Shown here in pieces: positions 14,462 through 24,500 of a stretch of 64,000 nt of DNA. Location of the stretch: the NCBI GenBank assembly GCA_964586155.1, contig CAZPHC010000012.1, positions 97,725 through 161,724 on the forward strand, read 5' to 3'. Within the stretch, counting starts at the first letter, position 1, and each line of letters begins with the position of its first letter. A program made the position numbers and the translations under genes. The DNA comes from SXNM01 sp964586155. Its GTDB lineage: Bacteria > Myxococcota_A > UBA9042. The notes beneath the pieces were generated by a model. The model ran no database searches. It was not told the origin of the DNA and saw only the letters and a program-made list of their open reading frames with translations.

Positions 14462-16324
14462 CTACGGGATCGCCGGGGCGAGCTTCTTGGTGGTGCCGCC
14501 CTTGACCGTCAGCCAGCCGGCGCGCTCGCCGCCGTACCACGAGCCCGTCGCGGCGCCGGTCACCGGAACCTTGATCGTGGTCGGGCTGTAGATCTTGATC
14601 TGGCCGTTCTGGGTGTAGGCCTGGACCTGGGCGGCGGCGGCGGCGTCCTGGTTGGCCTGCCAGGCCATCTGGTCCAGCAGCAGGGTGGAGCTCTCGGCGA
14701 AGACGGGCTGCAGCAGCGGCACGGTGAAGTACGCGGCGTAGCGGGCGATCACCTCGTCGAGGACCGGGTACAGCGTGCCGTCCTCGGCCAGGTTCGACTG
14801 GTGGAAGTAGTGCGGCCGCGGGTCGTTGGTCAGCAGGTGGCGCAGCATGATCGTGGCCTCGCTGTCGACGTACTCGGCGTAGGTGGCCATCGTGCTGCGG
14901 CAGGTGTGGGTCGCCGTGTTGACGCAGTTCTCGAAGTAGATCCAGTTGTACTCGTCGAGCTGCTCGGCCAGGGTGCCGACGTTGTAGTAGACGTTGGCCG
15001 GGTGGCGCGGGATGGTCATCGCCGGGCCGATGGCGTAGGGCGTCGGCTCGCGCGAGTTGTCGGCGCCGATCCAGCGGATGCCGGCCTGCGACAGCGCCGC
15101 GGGCATCGCCGGGTTCTTCAGGCCCGAGTGCTCACCGGTGACGAGCTCACGGGCGTTGATCGGGATGCCGACCTTCTTGGCCCACGACACGTTCTTCTTG
15201 ATCTGCGCGACGATCTCGGCCTGCGTCATCGTGTCGAGGTTCGGGTGCTCGTAGGTGTGGTTGATCCAGCGGAAGTCCGACTTGGCCTGCAGCAGGCGCG
15301 TGGTCAGCGGGTCGCTGCCGTCGATCGCGATGGCCTCGACGCTGCCGCCACCGTTGAAGACCATGTCGAGCACCAGGCCGGTGGCGTTCTGCCAGGCGAT
15401 GGCGCGGTCGACGTCCGAAGGCACCATGCGCACGGTCGGGTACGGCGAGTCCGGGTGGGCGGTGAAGTAGGTCTCCGGGTCCTCGTAGGTGACGTTGTCC
15501 TCCATGTTCCAGACGTCGTCGGGCAGGAAGACGTCGTCGATGTGGGCCATGAAGTAGTTGCGGTTGTAGCCGAGGTGGATGCCCTTGGTCGCCCACTCGA
15601 TCATGCCGTGCGCCAGCAGCATCGAGTGCACCTGATGCGGGTTGGTGTCGAGCGTGACGACGAGCTCCTCGATGCCATCGTCGCGGGTGTGGACGCCGAC
15701 CAGCGACGACGGCAGGCCGTTCGGAGCGTCAGGGCCCTGGACCAGGATCTCGAAGTTGGTGTCCGGCAACGGCGAGGCGAGGTAGGTCCAGCTGCCGACG
15801 TCGATCGGGACCGGGCCCGCGAGCGTGGTGAACACGGCCTTGCCGGCCTCGGTGACCTGCGTGGTCGTGCCCGTGGCGTCGCCGGCGAAGAAGGGCCACT
15901 CGAGGCCGTAGTCCGGCGTCGGGTAGGTGTAGGCGACGACGCGGCGGATGCCGTAGCGCACCTGGTAGGCGTCCAGGGCCTCCCACTCCGGGGCGGCGAG
16001 CGCCGAGATGCAGCCGGCGGTGCAGTCGAGCAGGCCACCGGTGGCGAAGACGACCGCCTGGTAGCGGGCGTGGCCCTCGCCGTTGGTCAGCGTCTCGGCG
16101 GTGATCGGCTCGGCGTCGTTGGCGATGATGACGTCGAAGGGCACGCCCTCGCGCTTGAGCGCGGCGGTCCAGGCCTCGAGCGAGGCCTCCCAGCCGGTGG
16201 CGCCGAGCACGAGAACGCGCAGGTCCACGCGATCGTTGGGCTCCACGGCCCAACCAGCCACGGAGAACAGCGTCAGCGCGACCGCCAACAAGCCGCCGGT
16301 CATTCGTCCCATCCAGCCTCGCAT
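14462..16324 (-). CDS. Secreted Agd3/CE18-like polysaccharide deacetylase
   Basis: This is a 620-residue exported protein. The signal peptide covers about residues 1-26 (ending AGWA). Residues about 30-245 are beta-rich and would match the carbohydrate-binding part of Agd3-type enzymes. The deacetylase core follows, with HIDD (His261, Asp263, Asp264) and INHTYEH (His356, His360). These are the Asp plus HxxxH metal triad and catalytic Asp expected of NodB-like carbohydrate esterases, in the form seen in CE18. The known CE18 enzyme, fungal Agd3, deacetylates galactosaminogalactan. Here the substrate could be an amino-sugar matrix polymer, but that is inference. The start is the second in-frame ATG, because GGAGG lies five bases before it; an earlier ATG at 16345 has none. 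Confidence 0.8.
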   Translation of the reverse strand: MRGWMGRMTGGLLAVALTLFSVAGWAVEPNDRVDLRVLVLGATGWEASLEAWTAALKREGVPFDVIIANDAEPITAETLTNGEGHARYQAVVFATGGLLDCTAGCISALAAPEWEALDAYQVRYGIRRVVAYTYPTPDYGLEWPFFAGDATGTTTQVTEAGKAVFTTLAGPVPIDVGSWTYLASPLPDTNFEILVQGPDAPNGLPSSLVGVHTRDDGIEELVVTLDTNPHQVHSMLLAHGMIEWATKGIHLGYNRNYFMAHIDDVFLPDDVWNMEDNVTYEDPETYFTAHPDSPYPTVRMVPSDVDRAIAWQNATGLVLDMVFNGGGSVEAIAIDGSDPLTTRLLQAKSDFRWINHTYEHPNLDTMTQAEIVAQIKKNVSWAKKVGIPINARELVTGEHSGLKNPAMPAALSQAGIRWIGADNSREPTPYAIGPAMTIPRHPANVYYNVGTLAEQLDEYNWIYFENCVNTATHTCRSTMATYAEYVDSEATIMLRHLLTNDPRPHYFHQSNLAEDGTLYPVLDEVIARYAAYFTVPLLQPVFAESSTLLLDQMAWQANQDAAAAAQVQAYTQNGQIKIYSPTTIKVPVTGAATGSWYGGERAGWLTVKGGTTKKLAPAIP

Positions 16325-16371
16325 GACAACCTCCACGTGCAGCAACGCACCACTCGACCCGTCACTCCCCG

Positions 16372-16401
16372 AACATAAGTGCGGCGCCTAGCAATCGTCA
16401 A
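16372..16401 (-). promoter_or_regulatory. Promoter of the deacetylase gene
   Basis: On the minus strand TTGACG (16401-16396, five of six) and TATGTT (16377-16372, four of six) are separated by 18 nt and lie 47 nt upstream of the ATG. The surrounding 16325-16612 region is clearly more AT-rich than the rest of the window. Confidence 0.55.
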
Positions 16402-16462
16402 GTCCTTTTATGAAATCAAGAACCTTAGGCTATCGAACGATCCCGTATGATGTCAGAACCGC

Positions 16463-16483
16463 GATCGCCGAGATCGGCGGATC
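16463..16483. promoter_or_regulatory. Imperfect palindrome in AT-rich spacer
   Basis: GATCGCCGA and TCGGCGGATC form an inverted repeat with one bulged base, about 140 nt upstream of the deacetylase start. A second AT-rich inverted repeat, AAAAAT-TCAC-ATTTTT, lies near 16536-16551 just downstream of the propeller lipoprotein gene and could help end that transcript. Their roles are unknown. Confidence 0.3.
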
Positions 16484-16612
16484 TACGCAAAAAATCGGAA
16501 TCGCTTCCCCGGGCGAACCAAGATCAGGGGCCGAAAAATTCACATTTTTGGGGTGCGTTTCAGGGGGATCGGGGCAGTTTCGCCCACGATCGCGACGCCC
16601 GGCGAGCCGCGA

Positions 16613-17623
16613 TCAGCGCGACCAACGCAGCAGCGTGCCCAGCATCGGCCCCGGCCAGGCCTGCAGGTTGCCGCCGCCGGCCAGGGCGTCGCCGTTCGGC
16701 AGGCGCAGCACGAAGTGCAACACGTCGCTCGTGAGCAGATCGTCGAGCTCGACGCTGGTGCCCTTGGCGAGATCGACCTCCTCGATCCAGCCGTAGGCGC
16801 CAGCGACGATCGCCTTGCCGTCAAAGACGTCGACGCCCGAGAGGCCGACCATCGTCTCGCGCACCAGGGTCCAGGTGCCGTCGGCCTGGCGGATGCGCAC
16901 GAACCCCGAGGCCGTACCGCCGACCACGACGAAGCGGTCACTGCCCAGCGTGCGCACCGTCACGAGGTTCTCGCCGGTGCCGGTCGCCTCGGCCGTCCAG
17001 GCCTTGCCGTCGAAGTGCAGGGCGACGCCGACGTCGCCGACCACCAGGATGTCGCTGGGGCCGTGGGCGTCGATCTTGAACAGCTGCACCTGCTGCCGCT
17101 CCTTGGGCAGCTCGGGCAGCGTCACCTGGCTCCAGCCACCGGCGGCGCGCCGCAGCAACACGGGCGCGTAGGTGTCCTTGGCGGTCTCGTCGGCGCCGAC
17201 GGCCCAGGCGTCGTCCTTGCCAAAGGCGAGGCAGCCCCAAAGCTTGTCGCCTGCAGGCAGGGCCTCGGCTGTCCACGCGCCGCTGGCGTCGCGCCAAAGT
17301 GCCCGCCTGCCGTTGCCGACGACCAGGGTGGTGCCGTCGGCGGCGACCGACGCCCACGACAGCAGCTCGCCGGTGGGCACGGGCTCGGCGACGAGCTTGC
17401 CCTCGACGAAGCGGAAGGCGGCGCCGCCATCGGATTGGCCGCCGACGACCAGCGGCGTTCCGTCGGGCAGCAGCGCTGCTGCCATCAGCACACCAGCCTC
17501 GACGCCCTCCTGGGCGATCGACCAGGTCCGCGGCGTCGGCTTGGCCTCGGGCTCGGGCGAGCAGGCGGTGCCGAGCAGGGCGGCGAAGCTGAGGGCGGTG
17601 GCGACGAACAGGCGCTGAAGCAC
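16613..17623 (-). CDS. Lipoprotein with beta-propeller-like repeats
   Basis: This is a 336-residue protein starting at GTG (GGAGG five bases upstream; the frame is open 117 nt further but has no ribosome binding site). A short signal peptide ends in lipobox GTAC with Cys21. The mature protein has repeated blades such as DGTPLVVGG, DGTTLVVGN, DAWAVGAD, SDILVVGDVG, DRFVVVGGT and GKAIVAGAYG, spaced about 40-50 residues. That is the pattern of six- to seven-bladed propellers in surface lipoproteins of this group. No catalytic residues are recognised. It is divergent from the peroxiredoxin gene. Confidence 0.8.
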   Translation of the reverse strand: MLQRLFVATALSFAALLGTACSPEPEAKPTPRTWSIAQEGVEAGVLMAAALLPDGTPLVVGGQSDGGAAFRFVEGKLVAEPVPTGELLSWASVAADGTTLVVGNGRRALWRDASGAWTAEALPAGDKLWGCLAFGKDDAWAVGADETAKDTYAPVLLRRAAGGWSQVTLPELPKERQQVQLFKIDAHGPSDILVVGDVGVALHFDGKAWTAEATGTGENLVTVRTLGSDRFVVVGGTASGFVRIRQADGTWTLVRETMVGLSGVDVFDGKAIVAGAYGWIEEVDLAKGTSVELDDLLTSDVLHFVLRLPNGDALAGGGNLQAWPGPMLGTLLRWSR

Positions 17624-17663
17624 GGCGACCTCCGGGCCCGGCGGCGACGCCGGGGCTCGTGCC

Positions 17664-17692
17664 AACCTAGCGAGCGCCCACGGTGGCGACAA
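17664..17692 (-). promoter_or_regulatory. Possible promoter of the propeller lipoprotein gene
   Basis: TTGTCG (17692-17687), a 17-nt spacer and TAGGTT (17669-17664) on the minus strand, 41 nt upstream of the GTG start. Confidence 0.4.
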
Positions 17693-17793
17693 CCCCGCCG
17701 CGACGCGGGCCGGAGCGCCGACGCGCCCGATCGCTGGCACACCGGGGCGTTGGCCTCGCCGGGCTTGCGTTGTCGCCGTCGGTGGGGCAGAGA

Positions 17794-17826
17794 TCGGGCG
17801 AAGGTTTCATCTGAACCATCGCCCGA
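17794..17826. promoter_or_regulatory. 33-nt palindrome upstream of the peroxiredoxin gene
   Basis: Arms TCGGGCGA (17794-17801) and TCGCCCGA (17819-17826) pair perfectly. After an A-A mismatch an inner GGTT/AACC pairs around the 7-nt loop TCATCTG. It ends 28 nt before the ATG. It could be an operator for a dimeric redox-responsive regulator or a 5' leader stem-loop; I do not recognise the motif as OxyR. Confidence 0.5.
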
Positions 17827-17854
17827 CCACCCCACCCGGAACCGGAGACTCATC

Positions 17855-18493
17855 ATGGCGCTTCGACTCGGCGACATCGCCCCCAACTTCCAGGCCCCGA
17901 CCACCCACGGCGACATCGACTTCCACAGCTGGCTCGGCAGCAGCTGGGGCATCCTGTTCTCGCATCCGGCCGATTTCACGCCGGTCTGCACGACCGAGCT
18001 CGGCACCGTGGCCAAGCTCAAGCCGGAGTTCGACAAGCGCAACGTCAAGCCGATCGCGCTCTCGGTCGATCCGGTCGACTCGCACAACCGCTGGATCAGC
18101 GACATCGAGGACACGCAGAGCACGACGATGAACTTCCCGATCATCGCCGACGCCGACCGCAAGGTCAGCGACCTCTACGACATGATCCACCCCAACGCCA
18201 ACAGCACGCTGACGGTGCGCTCGGTCTTCATCATCGACCCGGACAAGAAGATCCGCCTGACGCTGACCTACCCGGCCTCGACCGGCCGCAACTTCGATGA
18301 GCTGCTGCGCGTCATCGACTCGCTGCAGCTGACCGACCACCACAAGGTCGCGACGCCGGCCAACTGGAAGGACGGCGACGCCTGCGTGATCGTGCCGTCG
18401 CTGCAAGATCCGGCCGAGCTGGCCCAGCGCTTCCCCAAGGGGTTCGAGGTCATCCGCCCGTACCTGCGCATGACGCCGCAGCCCAACCGCTAG
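17855..18493 (+). CDS. 1-Cys (Prx6-type) peroxiredoxin
   Basis: A 212-residue cytoplasmic peroxidase that reduces hydrogen peroxide and organic peroxides. The peroxidatic Cys45 lies in PADFTPVCTTE with the conserved Pro38 and Thr42. The long C-terminal part, including DACVIVPS and the terminal domain ending in RPYLRMTP, is characteristic of the Prx6 group rather than the 2-Cys AhpC group. There is no resolving Cys in the AhpC position. The ATG is preceded by CCGGAGACTCATC. A 33-nt palindrome just upstream suggests regulated expression. Confidence 0.95.
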   Translation: MALRLGDIAPNFQAPTTHGDIDFHSWLGSSWGILFSHPADFTPVCTTELGTVAKLKPEFDKRNVKPIALSVDPVDSHNRWISDIEDTQSTTMNFPIIADADRKVSDLYDMIHPNANSTLTVRSVFIIDPDKKIRLTLTYPASTGRNFDELLRVIDSLQLTDHHKVATPANWKDGDACVIVPSLQDPAELAQRFPKGFEVIRPYLRMTPQPNR

Positions 18494-18506
18494 GGACGCG
18501 GTCGAT

Positions 18507-18525
18507 GATCCGCTGCGGGCGGATC
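18507..18525. terminator. Hairpin between convergent genes
   Basis: GATCCGC (18507-18513) and GCGGATC (18519-18525) form a 7-bp perfect stem with a TGCGG loop, between the peroxiredoxin stop and the 3' end of the giant Cys-rich gene. No T-tract. Confidence 0.5.
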
Positions 18526-18545
18526 GTTGGCGCGGCCCTGGAGGG

Positions 18546-21500
18546 TCAAGGCATCGTGATCTGGGTCGGCACGTTGCGGTCGGTCGTGGTGCCGTCGCCG
18601 ACCTGGCCGATGGAGTTGGAGCCCCAGCAGTAGACGCGACCGTCCTTCTGCACCATGCACGGCGTCTGGCCGAAGGTGGACATCGCGCGCATCCACAGCT
18701 TCTCGCCGACGACCTTGACCGTCGTGCCCAGCACCGTCGTGTTGTTGCCGTCGCCGATCTGGCCCTGCGTGCCGAGGCCCCAGCAATGCAGCCATTCGCC
18801 GCTGTCCATGGCGCACGTGGCGGCGGTGCCGGCGCCGACGACGCCGCGGTTGTTGAGGCTGGTCATGACCTTGACCGGCACGTCGCTGTTGATCGTCGTG
18901 CCGTTGCCGAGCTGGCCGGAGCCGTTGTAGCCCCAGCACCAGAGCTCGTTGGCCGTCGTCTGGGCGCAATAGTGGCGGAATCCCGCGGCGAGCGCCTTGA
19001 ACTTGGCGCCCACGTCGACGTTGACCGGTCCGTAGGTGCCGGCGGGCTGCGGCCCCGCGCCAAGCTGGCCGTGGGCGTTGCTGCCCCAGCAGCGGATGGC
19101 GCCGCTGGCGCGCAGCACGCAGGTCGAGTCGACGCCGATCGCGACCTTGACCGCGTCGCTGACGCCGTCGACGTAGAGCGGCGTCGACTTGACCCCCGAC
19201 AGCTTGCTGCCGTTGAGCTGGCCGGCGGTGCCCACGCCCCAACACGCGACGTGGCCCTGCTCGAAGACGACGCAGGCATGCTGCATGCTCACCGAGACGT
19301 CGACCGCGCCCGTGGTGCCGGCGCGCTTCTGCGGTGTGGCGTAGGTGCTGGACCCGTTCGCTGCGACGAGGCTGTAACCGTTGTTGCCCCAGCACCAGAC
19401 ATCGCGGGTGCCCTGGGCATCCTTGACCAGGGCGCACGCGGTCGAGCCCGTGCCGGCGAGCGCGACGTCGAGCGGCGTGCCGGAGATCGAGACGAGCGCA
19501 GGCTTGCTCCGATCGCCGAGGTCGCCGTCGCCGATGACGCCGGCGCCACCCGCTCCCCAGCAGGAGAGCTTGCCGTTGAAGATCGCGCAGCTGTTCAAGG
19601 TGCTGCCGGCCAGCACGCCGGTCGCGCCGCCGGTCGACAGGCAGGCGCCCTTGCCGTCGCACTTGAAGCCGCCGCCGCAGTCGACGCCATAGAGCACCGG
19701 GGCCTGGGCGCAGCTGCCGTCCGGGTTGCAGCTCGCCACGGTGCAGAGCTCGCCGTCGTCGCACTTGCTGGTGCCGAGGCAGAGGCCGCTCTTGCAGGTG
19801 GTGTCGCTGGTGCAGGCGTTGCCGTCGTCGCAGACCGCGCCGTCGTTGGCGGGCACGTGGGTGCAGAGCGCCGACTCGCTGCAGGCGTCGACGGTGCAGG
19901 GGTTGCTGTCGGCGCAGTCGAGCGCGCTGCCCTTGCACGCGCCGGCGGCGTCGCAGGCGTCGTTCTCGGTGCATTTGCTGCCGTCGTCGCAGGCCGCGCC
20001 CTTGGCCAGGGCCTTGTGCACGCAGACGTTCGAGGCGCAGGTGTCGGCGGTGCAGCCGTCCTTGTCGTCGCAGTCGGCGTCGAAGTCGCAGACCTTGGTG
20101 CCGCCGACGCAGAGGTCCTTGCCGCCGCCGCAGCTGCCGGCCGCATCGCAGGTGGTGGCGCCGGTGCAGGCGACGCCGTCGTCGCAGGCGCCGCCCGCGG
20201 CGATGGCCTTGTGGCTGCAAGCGCCGGTCTTGGCGTCGCAGAGGTCGGCGGTGCACGGCTTGCCGTCGTCGCAGCTCGACGGCGCCAGGCAGCTGCCGTT
20301 GGCGGCGCATTGGCCGATCGCGGTGCAGATGTCGCCGTCGTCGCAGGCCGTCTTCTGCGGCAGCGGCGCGCCCTTGCTGCAGGCGCTCTTGGTGCAGGCG
20401 CCGACGTCGGTGCACGGGTCTCCGTCGTCGCAGAGGTTGCCGTCGTTGACGGGGGTGTTGGTGCAACCGGCCACGGCGTCGCAGGCGTCGAAGGTGCAGC
20501 CGTTGGCGTCGTCGCAGTCGGCGAAGGCCTTGCCCAGGCAGCCGCCGACCGCCGAGCACGGCGCGTTGCCGAAGGCGTCGGTGCGGATGATCTGCGGCGA
20601 GCCGCCCGCGTAGCCGGCGCCAGCGAAGCCGCCGTCGGGCATCGCCTTCCATTGGCGCACCACACCGCTGACGGTCTTGTCGCCCAGATCGGTGCCGAAG
20701 GCGTCGAGCCGCAGCAGGCCGGACTTGCCGTTCAGCGTGCCGCCGAGCACGACGGTGTCGCCCACCGGGAGGACGTCCTGCATGAAGGTCGTTCCCGACG
20801 CCGGGCGGTAGGTCCGATCCCAACGCAGCTTGCCGCCCTCGGTGAGCGAGCGCACCCAGATGAGCTGCGCCGTGGTGCCTGCGACCGTCTGCGCGCTCTT
20901 GCCGGCGACGACGGCGCCGAAGCTCGTCCAGCCGCAGCCGTGGACCGTCGTGGCGTTGCTCGACTTGGCCACATCGCTCCAGAGCAGCTTGCCGGTCTTG
21001 TCGAAGCGGCCTGCCACGGTATGCGCCTCCTCGAGCGAGGAGTTGGCGTTGGTCACGGTCGTGTTGCCGCAGGCGAGCCAGCCCCCGTCGCTGTGGGCGT
21101 CGATGTCGGCGGGCTCGTCGGCGTTGCCGAAGCTGGTGCGCGTGTTGGAAAGGACCTTGTCCTGGGAGGAGCCGTCGGCCTTGGTCGCCAGGGTGTAGAC
21201 CGAGAACTGCCGCGGGTTCTTGGTGTTGTCGCCTTCGAAATCACGGGCCAGCACCAGCAGGCTCACCGCGCCGGCGGGCACGGCCATCGCGCGCGGATCG
21301 GTCGTGGTGCCGCCGATGTAGATGCGGGTCTGGGCCTTGCCGTCGAGGAAGCGGCGCATCGCGGCGCGGCGGTTGGTGACGGGCGGGTCGCTCGAGCCGC
21401 TGACGTTGCATTGGTTCGCCACGCCCTTGACCTTGCAGTTGCCGTTGCAATCCGGGGCGCCGGTCATGCCGCTGATGTCGGGGATCGAGGCGAGCACGGC

Positions 21501-24500
21501 GGTCGAGCCGTCCTTGAGGGCGCCGGCGTCGACCGCGAGGTACCAATCGGTCTTGTCGCCGTCGCCGAGCGGGATGTGGTTCTTGGTGGTCTTGCAGCCC
21601 GCGACGACCTCGTTCCAACCGAAGTAGCTCAGCGCGGTGCCGACGGGGTGGTAGTCCTGGGCGTAGATCGCGTTGGTCTTGCGGTTGTTGAGCTGGACGG
21701 TGGCCTCGCCGGCGCCGAAGACGCCGCCGTCGGGGTGGGTGGCCAGCACGCGGAAGCTCGCCAGCTGGGACTCGAAGCGCGCCTTCTCGGCCAGGCCGCC
21801 GCCGCCGCGGTCGTATTCGCCGCAGCACTCGTCCTTGGCGGCGAGCGCGATGGTCCAGGCGGCCTGGTAGTCGCCGCCGCAGACGCCGGACTTGCAGGTG
21901 CCCATCACCACGCAGGGCCCGCTGGCGTTGGCGCAGGCCGCGCCCTCCTGCTTGGCCGGGTAGCTGCACTTGCCGGTCTTGGGATCACAGCCAGCGTTGA
22001 CCAGGCAGGGGTCGCTGTCCGGGCACGGCGCCGACAGCACCGAGTCTGAGGTGCACTGGCCCTTGCTGCAGCTCTCGTTCTTGGTGCAGAGGCTGTCGTC
22101 GGCGCAGTCGGCCTTGGTCTTGAGGAAGCACGCGCCGGAGTCGGCGCAGGCGAGGTGGCCGAAGTTGTCGGGATGCTTCATCGCGCAGCCACCCTGGCCC
22201 AGCGAGATCAGGCTGTCGGCGCCGTCGGCGAAGATGCGGGCGCCGACCTCGAGGCCGTCGATCGCGCTGCCCGCGGCCGCCGCCGGGGTCGCGAACGTGG
22301 TCACCCCCTTGGCGTCGAGCAGCGACGCCTGGCTGGCCGACACGGCGTAGCCGCCGCCCGGGCGTGCGCGGACGTCGGTCGCCGTGCCGCCGCCGCCGAA
22401 CCCGATCGTCGTCGTCGGGTTGCCGTTCTTGTCGAAGACGCGCAAGACCTTGTCGCCGACGACGCTCTCGCCGCCCGCGAGCGCGAGCACCGCGAGGTAG
22501 CGGCGGGCGTCGCTGGCGTCGCCGTCGATGCGCTCCTTGACCACCGCGCCGTCGGCGGCGAGCCGCAGCAGCCAGCCGGCGTAGGCGCCGACGGTGCCGA
22601 CCGCGGTGAAGCCGCCATCGTCCGTGGCGACGATCGCGCGCAGGCGGTCGTCGACGACGGTGCCGAGCGCCTTGTCCCAGGCGACCTTGTCGGCCTTGTC
22701 GAGCCGGACGAGCCAGCCGTCGTCGCCGCCGGCGCCCTTGCTCTGGTTGACGCCGACGAGCAGGTGGCCGCCGTCGGCGGTCGGTGCCAGATCGTAGAAG
22801 ACCTCGTCGTTGCTGCCGCCGAGGACCAGCGCGGTCGTCACGGTGGCCTCGCCGGCGACGCGGACGAACAGGCCGTCGCGGCCGCCGACGGCGCCGTCGC
22901 GGGTGTGGCCGACGGCGACCAGGCCGGACTTGCCGCGGATGCCGGTCCAGAGCATGCCGTGATCCTTGCTCGGCAGCGTCCAGGTGTTGCCGGGCTTGCC
23001 GGCGAAGTTCAGCTGCATCCAGGCGGGCTCCCAGACGCCCTGGACGTTCTGCAGCCGGCCGAAGACGAACCACTCGCCGCCGTCGCCGGCGACGATGTCG
23101 CCGCAGGAGGCCGGCACGCCGAGGCCGCTCTGTTGCCAGGGCCGCGCGATCGCGCCCTCGCAGCGGCCGGCCTTGCACACGCCCTGCGTCTGGCACTCGG
23201 CGGCGTCGCCGCAGGCCTTGCCGTCGCTCGTCGGCGCGTGGGCGCAGCCGGACTTCGGGTTGCAGCTGTCGGCGGTGCAGGGCTGGTCGTCGTCGCAGTC
23301 GAGCGCGGCGCCGCCCTGGCAGACGCCCGAGGCGCATTTGCTGCCGACGGTGCAGGCGTCACCGTCCTCGCAGGCCGCCGTGCTGGAGGTGTGCTGGCAG
23401 CCGAGGGCGGCGTTGCAGGCGTCCTGGGTGCAGGCGTTGCCGTCGTCGCAGTCGAGCGGCACCGAACCGACGCATTTGAGCGCGTTGTCGCATGTGCTGA
23501 CCTTGGTGCAGACGCTGTTGTCGTCGCAGACGTCGCCGGGCTTGAGCGCGACGGTGGTGCAGGTCTTCTTGGCCTCGTCGCAGAGGAAGTCGTTGCAGCC
23601 GGACTTGGCGCTGCAGGCCGGGCCGGTGACGACGCAGATGCCTGCGGTGCACTGGTTGTTGGTGCACCACTTGCCGTCGTCGCAGAAGTGGTGGTTCTCG
23701 ACGCCGGAGCCGTGGGTGAGCTTGAGGTAGGTGCAGCCGGCCGCGGCGTCGCAGGCGTCGCTGGTGCAGGCGTTGCCGTCGTCGCAGTCGACCTTGACGT
23801 TGATCGCCTTGCCGGTGCAGGCGCCGTTGCTGCAGGCGTCGTCCTTGGTGCACGCGTTGCCGTCATTGCACGGCGCGGTGTTGAGGGTGTGGACGCAGCC
23901 CTTGGCCTTGTCGCAGCTGTCGGTGGTGCAGACCAGGCCGTCATCGCAGCCGAGGGCCTTGAAGCTCAGGCATTTGGTGCCGACGCAGGTGTCCTGCAGG
24001 GTGCAGGCGTTGCCGTCGTCGCAGATGCCGCCGTGCGGCGTGTAGACGCAGCCCTTGGACGGCACGCAGGCGTCGATGGTGCAAGGCGTGCCTTCTTTGC
24101 AGACCACGGCCGAGCCGGTGCAGGTGCCCTTGAGGCAGGCGTCGTCGCTGGTGCAGAGGCTGCCGTCATCGCAGGGCGCGCCCGTCTGCGGCGCGTGCAG
24201 GCAGCCTTTGTAGTCGTCGCACGAATCGGTGGTGCAGGCATCCTTGTCGTCGCAGTCGACGTCGGCGCCGGTGGTGCAGGTGCCCTCGTTGCACAGCGGC
24301 ACGCCGGTGCAGAGCGTGCCGTTGCCGCACGGCGACTTGTTGTTGATGGCCGTGAGCTTGCACTTGCCGTCGGCCTTGTCGCAGCGGTTCTCCAGGCACG
24401 GCGTGTCGCCGTCGTTCTGGCAGGTGACGACGGTCGCGAGGTCGACGGCGCACTTGCTGTCGGCGCCACATTTGAGCACGCCGTTGCAGGGGTTGCCGTC

